The position numbers were made by a program, and so were the translations under genes. Shown one piece after another: positions 59,550 through 64,000 of a stretch of 64,000 nt of DNA. Source of the stretch: Penelope pileata (lineage: Eukaryota; Chordata; Aves; Galliformes; Cracidae); the NCBI GenBank assembly GCA_013396635.1, contig WBMW01005542.1, positions 2,849,527-2,913,526 of the forward strand, in the 5' to 3' direction. The notes below the pieces were generated by a model. That model had not been told where the DNA came from. It did not search any database and saw only the letters and a list, made by a program, of their open reading frames with translations. Within the stretch, counting starts at the first letter, position 1. Every line of letters starts with the position of its first letter.

Positions 59550-62500
59550 CTGTCAATTTTTGTCCTAAGGAAATGGAGTGAGAGAAGGGAAAAACAACAA
59601 CTCTGAAGAATTTTAATAAAACAAGTCCCCCACCAATCCATCATTGAAACATTCCTTGCTCCAGTAATCATTGTTTTCATTTGACTGGTTGTAACAATAG
59701 CTTGGAAAAACTCTGAAAAATTATTTAAAAAATCTGTTGGGAACAGGAATAGAAATTAAGGGAACAGTATATTTATTAAATACGACTAGAGTACATTTCT
59801 GACTCAACTTTCCTAGGTCATTCCATTATCTGATATCTCATTTTTAAACAGAGAGACAGAAAATAAAGCCCTACTTACCAGGAATACATTCACAGTCAAT
59901 ATAAGGAACCTGTGAATGCTCTTCTTTTTTATTTATCGCAATTACAAACACACCAAGGAAAGACAGGAGACACCTGCAAAATAACAGTGGCATCACATTA
60001 TTAGAAGCAGTTCAGTGCATTTGAGATGAGAACTTTTTCCCATGTTTCTTTTTCAAGGACTTCCAAACACAGGCTGTTCTGTTTTTAAAGGAACTTCCCC
60101 TCCTGGAAGCTCTGTAAATCCATCTCGGGCTCCATGTCAGACTAGTTTTTGCCTCATGAAGCTTTACAACTGGTTCTAAAGGCTTTGTAGAAAAAAAAAC
60201 ACACTTTCAGGAATGTGTACCTAACCAAATACCTGTAAGCATGAGACTGCAACCTTTGGATCCCTGAGCAAATCTTCACAGAGCATCTAAGCTAGCAATG
60301 TAGCATTTGTGATTTCATCAGCAACTCAGGCTTGTTGTGGACAATCAGCATCTCTGTTGTTTTTCTCACTCAACCGCGTGTCTCTGGGGCGAGCTGCAAG
60401 CCAGCAGCAATGAGACACTGCTACGTTTGGACAAATCTCCTACCCACTCTGCGCTGGACACAGCCATTACTTCCTGCCTGCCAAATCCATGGGCTGGATT
60501 TGCTCATCTCCATTTTCTCTCACTTTTCCTGCAGTCCAACTGCAGTAGGTGTGCAGAACTGCACTGCTGCCTGACTGCAGGAGACAACGATTTCTGCAGC
60601 TGTCAGCCCCAGCTGTTTGACAGTGAGGGGCAAGCCTGGCCCAGCAGTTCTGGGAGGTGCTTTCAACCATCTCACGCCACGGTAATGTTCACCTGTCCCC
60701 TGAGTTGTTGCTGTGCTGGAAGCCATCAGATTTTTGTCTCTCAATACTTTGAGCCTTCTTCAAACACGTATTTTAACAGCTTCTTAGCGTACTCTGAGCT
60801 TTTCAGCAGGCAGGCTTCCTCAGCACAGGAAGACCCTCGTAGGCAAGCAGCTGCTATAAGCACCCACTCCTCATGGCAGCAGAGGTCGGCTGGACAAGTA
60901 GAAGCTAACACGGGAGGAGGCTTCCCACAGGTGTTCCGGCACCCTACCACATGATCTTTGGTTAAGAGCAATGATTTCTCCTTCCTGCAGGAGGAACACA
61001 TGCTGCTGGTTTTTCATTCCATCATGGGATTAGTAGTTCATATGTGTCTCACATTTTTACATACTTGGGTTCAAAACCAGGCCTCCAAACCCCCAAAGCA
61101 CAGATATTAATCTCTCCTTTAATGTCTTTTCATCCTCCTATGATGGCTATTCCATAATACTTTAATAACAAGATGGGTTTCTTCTTACTGAGAAAAGAAG
61201 GGGTTTCGCGAGGCAGTGCTGTCGCAGTACAAGCGTTAGTGCAGATTTTAGGCCGATACACTTACCCGAACAGAAACATGAACACGCTCAGCAAAGCTGC
61301 ACTTTGGAATTCCTGATAAAATACGACCCCTGGAATGTGACAGAAACAAGAATTGCAGATCTTGACTGGATTCCAAGTGATATGAATTACAGCTGGGAGG
61401 GTCAGGAGCAGTGTCATGCTCAAGTGGAGCAAAAAAATCCCAAATATGGTATTAATATACATTGTGGTGGGTGCACATTGTATGCCCGTATTCCATTATC
61501 TGGGCTTTCTCAATATACTGCAAGGGACTGGAGAAGATTTAGTCTATCAGGTTGGAGCACGTGCCGTGTTAGTGACTGCACAGATGCAGGTATTTTTTGC
61601 ACTGTCAGCAACAGGTTTTATGCAGGTCAAATTCAAGGTCATATCAGCAAGTGGAGTTGTACCAACACAGCTAGCAGGTTCTTCATGGATTCAGTTAAGC
61701 CACTCCAACAGGCCATGTGGACATCTTCACTCCGATGGGGAACAGGTTTTCAATAACTAGCTGTGTCCCTGGTATTTACACCAAGTTAAGGGCTCCAGCA
61801 GCCAAGTTTGCCAAATCTTTCTGGCTGAAGGGATCACTAACTCTTTCTGGTCACCCCTCTAATGGGAATTAGCACATCTGCAGTGGAGGTGACAGAGCCA
61901 GATGTGTATCTGGATCTCAGCTGCCCCAATTCACAGCCAAGTGTATTAGCTTTAAACCACTGATGAGCATAGTTTTGCTTAGAAACACCAGAGTGTGAAC
62001 CAGAGCCACTGAAGCGTGACTGTACCTTCAAAGGCTGCTTGGGATGGGGGAATCATGAGAGGAGGTATCTTCCACAAGCACCCAGCAAGATTCAGCAGAG
62101 CTTGTTCTCTAAGCCCTACACTGGTTTAGCTAACCTGGTGCAAATGCATGTGCATCCAGTCTCAAAGCTATTAAGCCATTCCCGAATAGGTACTTGATCT
62201 CTTATGGAGGCACAAGGCCAAATTCCCCATATGGCTGCAAGAATGCAACCCCCTTTTGGCAGAAGTCTCCTCTCAGTCACAAAGTGTAGGCCTCCTCTAG
62301 CACAGGTGCCGAGGCAATCTGTGCACGGAGCTAACTCCCCTTCTCATTAATGGCAGCTCTGCATGAGAAACTCCTGCACAGCAATGACAGGAAAGCCCCC
62401 AGTGTGCGTTAAAATGAGTCATAAATGTTATAACAACACGATCATTTTGGCTCATTGCTGATGCAGCATCTCGGTTGTCCTCCCTGCTCATGTTCTTCCA

Positions 62501-63140
62501 CTCCACACCATTTCCAAGATTTGCAGTCCCTCTTTAACAGCACTGAGTTCAGAGTTCTCACCCAGAATAAAATGTTAAATACTTAAAAGGTCTTTGGAGT
62601 CATTTTATTTCCTTCACTTAACCTAGAATTCCACCTTCTGAAATGGAATATACACTAACTGCTATGAAACACAGCTGGTTGTCATTTAAGCAGCCTGCCA
62701 GGCTGTTAAAATTACTCTACCAGCTCAGATACGGGGAGGCTGGTGTGCACATGGCAAATGCATTTTCTGAATGTCAAGGTGCTGCTCAGACAAATGCAGG
62801 TAATTCTGGTGAGCCAGCAAGGCACAGCAAACTGTACAAATCAATTCTGGAAATGCCAGAATTTGATGATTTTTAGTTTGCTTTGAAAGTTGTGAACTGA
62901 CTCATTTTTCAGAGCATGAACACCTGTCGCTTAGGAAAAACTTTTTGTGAAGACAAACACGACTGATTGGTGGTCCTGTCTGAAGCCAGCAATTCTTGAA
63001 AACTTGACATTTAGAAAACCATTCTGTAGAGACAGAGGGCCAGAAACCGACCTGAGATGATGGCGCTCGTGGTGAAGAACACAAAATTAATGGGCACAAC
63101 TGTTGTTGCTTCGTACAGACGCATTGCTTGATTCAAGAAC
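59470..63140 (-). CDS. NIPAL2: NIPAL2, NIPA-like domain-containing 2 (last four coding exons, partial)
   Basis: The exons in gene order are 63140-63052, 61329-61266, 59973-59879 and 59549-59470, all GT/AG and in phase. They encode the C-terminal 108 residues and TGA. NIPA/NIPAL proteins are multi-pass membrane proteins linked to Mg2+ transport. FLNQAMRLYEATTVVPINFV and VVFYQEFQSAALLSVFMFLF fit the last-but-one and adjacent membrane helices. CLLSFLGVFVIAI completes the last helix, followed by a hydrophilic tail with VPYIDCECIPG and CYGTLNNRDDSGKTQS, as in mammalian NIPAL2. Upstream exons lie beyond the right edge of the window. The gene converges on POP1, as in human. Confidence 0.95.
59879..59973 (-). 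CDS. NIPAL2: NIPAL2 coding exon (penultimate)
   Basis: Encodes CLLSFLGVFVIAINKKEEH and the cytosolic VPYIDCECIPG. The acceptor is TTTTGCAG and the donor is CTG|GTAAGT. Confidence 0.95.
61266..61329 (-). CDS. NIPAL2: NIPAL2 coding exon (third from last)
   Basis: Encodes VVFYQEFQSAALLSVFMFLF plus split Gly codons at both ends. The acceptor is CATTCCAG and the donor is CGG|GTAAGT. Confidence 0.95.
63052..63140 (-). CDS. NIPAL2: NIPAL2 coding exon (fourth from last)
   Basis: Encodes FLNQAMRLYEATTVVPINFV and VFFTTSAIIS. It begins in phase 2 with the last base of a split codon. The acceptor is TTTTCCAG and the donor is CAG|GTCGGT. Confidence 0.94.
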
Positions 63141-64000
63141 CTGGAAAACAAGTGTTATTGCACCTTGCAGCTACAGGAGCTTCATTACACTTTAAGCAAG
63201 GTTAAGCCAGCTTACGTCAGTTCAGTAAGTGTGACCAATTCTTACCGCTAGAGCAAATAGCCCTGGACAGATGGGTTTGTGTATTGAATTTACTTGCTGG
63301 TTTGACTCTGCAGAGTACCAAAAAAAAAAAAAAGGCAAGAAGGTTGGAGCGGATTCTTCCTCTGGCTATAGACTACCATTGGAGAGACCTTTGGAGCACA
63401 ATTAGAAAAAATGTCTGCCACAGATAAGTGAGGAATGCGAGGGTATTGCTGGCCATGGTGTGCCTCAGCTCTTGTCAGCCAGGGACAAGTTGCTCTAATT
63501 TAAACAGGTTGTGTAGAGGTGTATTTTCAGCACGGATACACATATGTGAGTCCTCATAGGAACTGTTTCAGTTTGCTGAAACCCACATTGCTGTTGCTGC
63601 TCAATCCAGCTTGGCTAAAACATGTATTTGTATGTTCATCCATGCAATCACACCCAGACACACACTGTCCCACTGGGACAGCCCAGGAAGATGGCTCCAA
63701 ACCTGTGCTCCTTGGGTTGGAAACTCTGCTGTGTTCCTCAGAAAGGCAACACAAACCCTCAGTGGAATCACCAGCAAGAGTGTGCAGGAGCACATGAACG
63801 TGTGCTGCACACAAACCTGCAGCACTGAGACACTGACCACGGAGCAGCACACACGTTCTGCATCAGCAGACAAAGAAAGCAAAGCAGTAACCCACGTGTA
63901 AGGAGACCGGAGCCATCAACATGATGAATCATGAGGGCGAGCTCTTGCATGCACCAACACATACTCTGTTATGGGAATGGTGCATTTCAAACTGAGGGAG
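63141..64000 (-). other. NIPAL2: NIPAL2 intron (continues past window edge)
   Basis: The preceding NIPAL2 exon, expected to encode two further membrane helices, is not found here, so this stretch is read as intron. It contains a short poly-A run near 63319-63332. Confidence 0.7.

Noticed and set aside
60337..60954. A 205-codon plus-strand frame in a NIPAL2 intron.
   Set aside because: It begins with GTG, has only one internal ATG late in the frame, shows no family resemblance, and is of a length expected about once by chance in a window this size.
63226..63270. A GGTAAG-type minus-strand donor that might end an upstream NIPAL2 exon.
   Set aside because: The preceding sequence has stops and does not encode the membrane helices expected of that exon.
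1..64000. CRISPR arrays, bacterial operons, phage or plasmid features.
   Set aside because: No spaced repeats or prokaryotic gene structure; all coding evidence is vertebrate and spliced.

Overview
This is vertebrate nuclear DNA, almost certainly from a bird. The evidence is intron-rich genes with GT/AG junctions, several CR1 LINE 3' ends (one ending in tandem ATTCTATG octamers), an avian-type ERVL-like solo LTR, a CpG-island promoter, and predicted proteins that read as bird orthologues. I cannot name the species. Runs of N, including one inside a poly-T tract, show a draft assembly.

The layout matches the RIDA-POP1-NIPAL2 neighbourhood known from human chromosome 8q22. RIDA (2-iminobutanoate/2-iminopropanoate deaminase) lies on the minus strand with six coding exons between 5115 and 11060. 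POP1 (large protein subunit of RNase P and RNase MRP) lies on the plus strand with fifteen coding exons between 11311 and 34653. Their start codons are about 250 bp apart in a shared CpG-rich bidirectional promoter carrying a full-length NRF1 site. The last four coding exons of NIPAL2 (NIPA-like magnesium-transporter family) lie on the minus strand at 59470-63140, and the rest of that gene continues past the right edge. I followed every exon junction in phase. The RIDA model gives 139 residues, the POP1 model 1007 residues and the NIPAL2 fragment 108 C-terminal residues, with no disabling lesion.

POP1 introns carry the most interesting insertions. Intron 5 holds a 1.94-kb hAT (Charlie-like) DNA transposon with a decayed transposase and a perfect 8-bp target-site duplication. 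Intron 10 holds a 551-bp solo LTR with a perfect 5-bp duplication, and a 69-bp tRNA-like sequence with intact acceptor, anticodon and T stems.

The roughly 24 kb between the convergent POP1 and NIPAL2 3' ends shows no recognisable protein gene. It contains a CpG-dense islet with a small ORF followed by AATAAA, a probable 274-bp non-autonomous hAT element with 11-bp terminal inverted repeats, a cluster of palindromes, CR1 fragments and an assembly gap. The first 5 kb holds no gene I can recognise beyond probable RIDA 3' UTR.

The three genes serve different pathways: imine detoxification, tRNA/rRNA processing and probable Mg2+ transport. Only RIDA and POP1 show a visible regulatory link, the shared promoter. 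I found no wholly new biological system.
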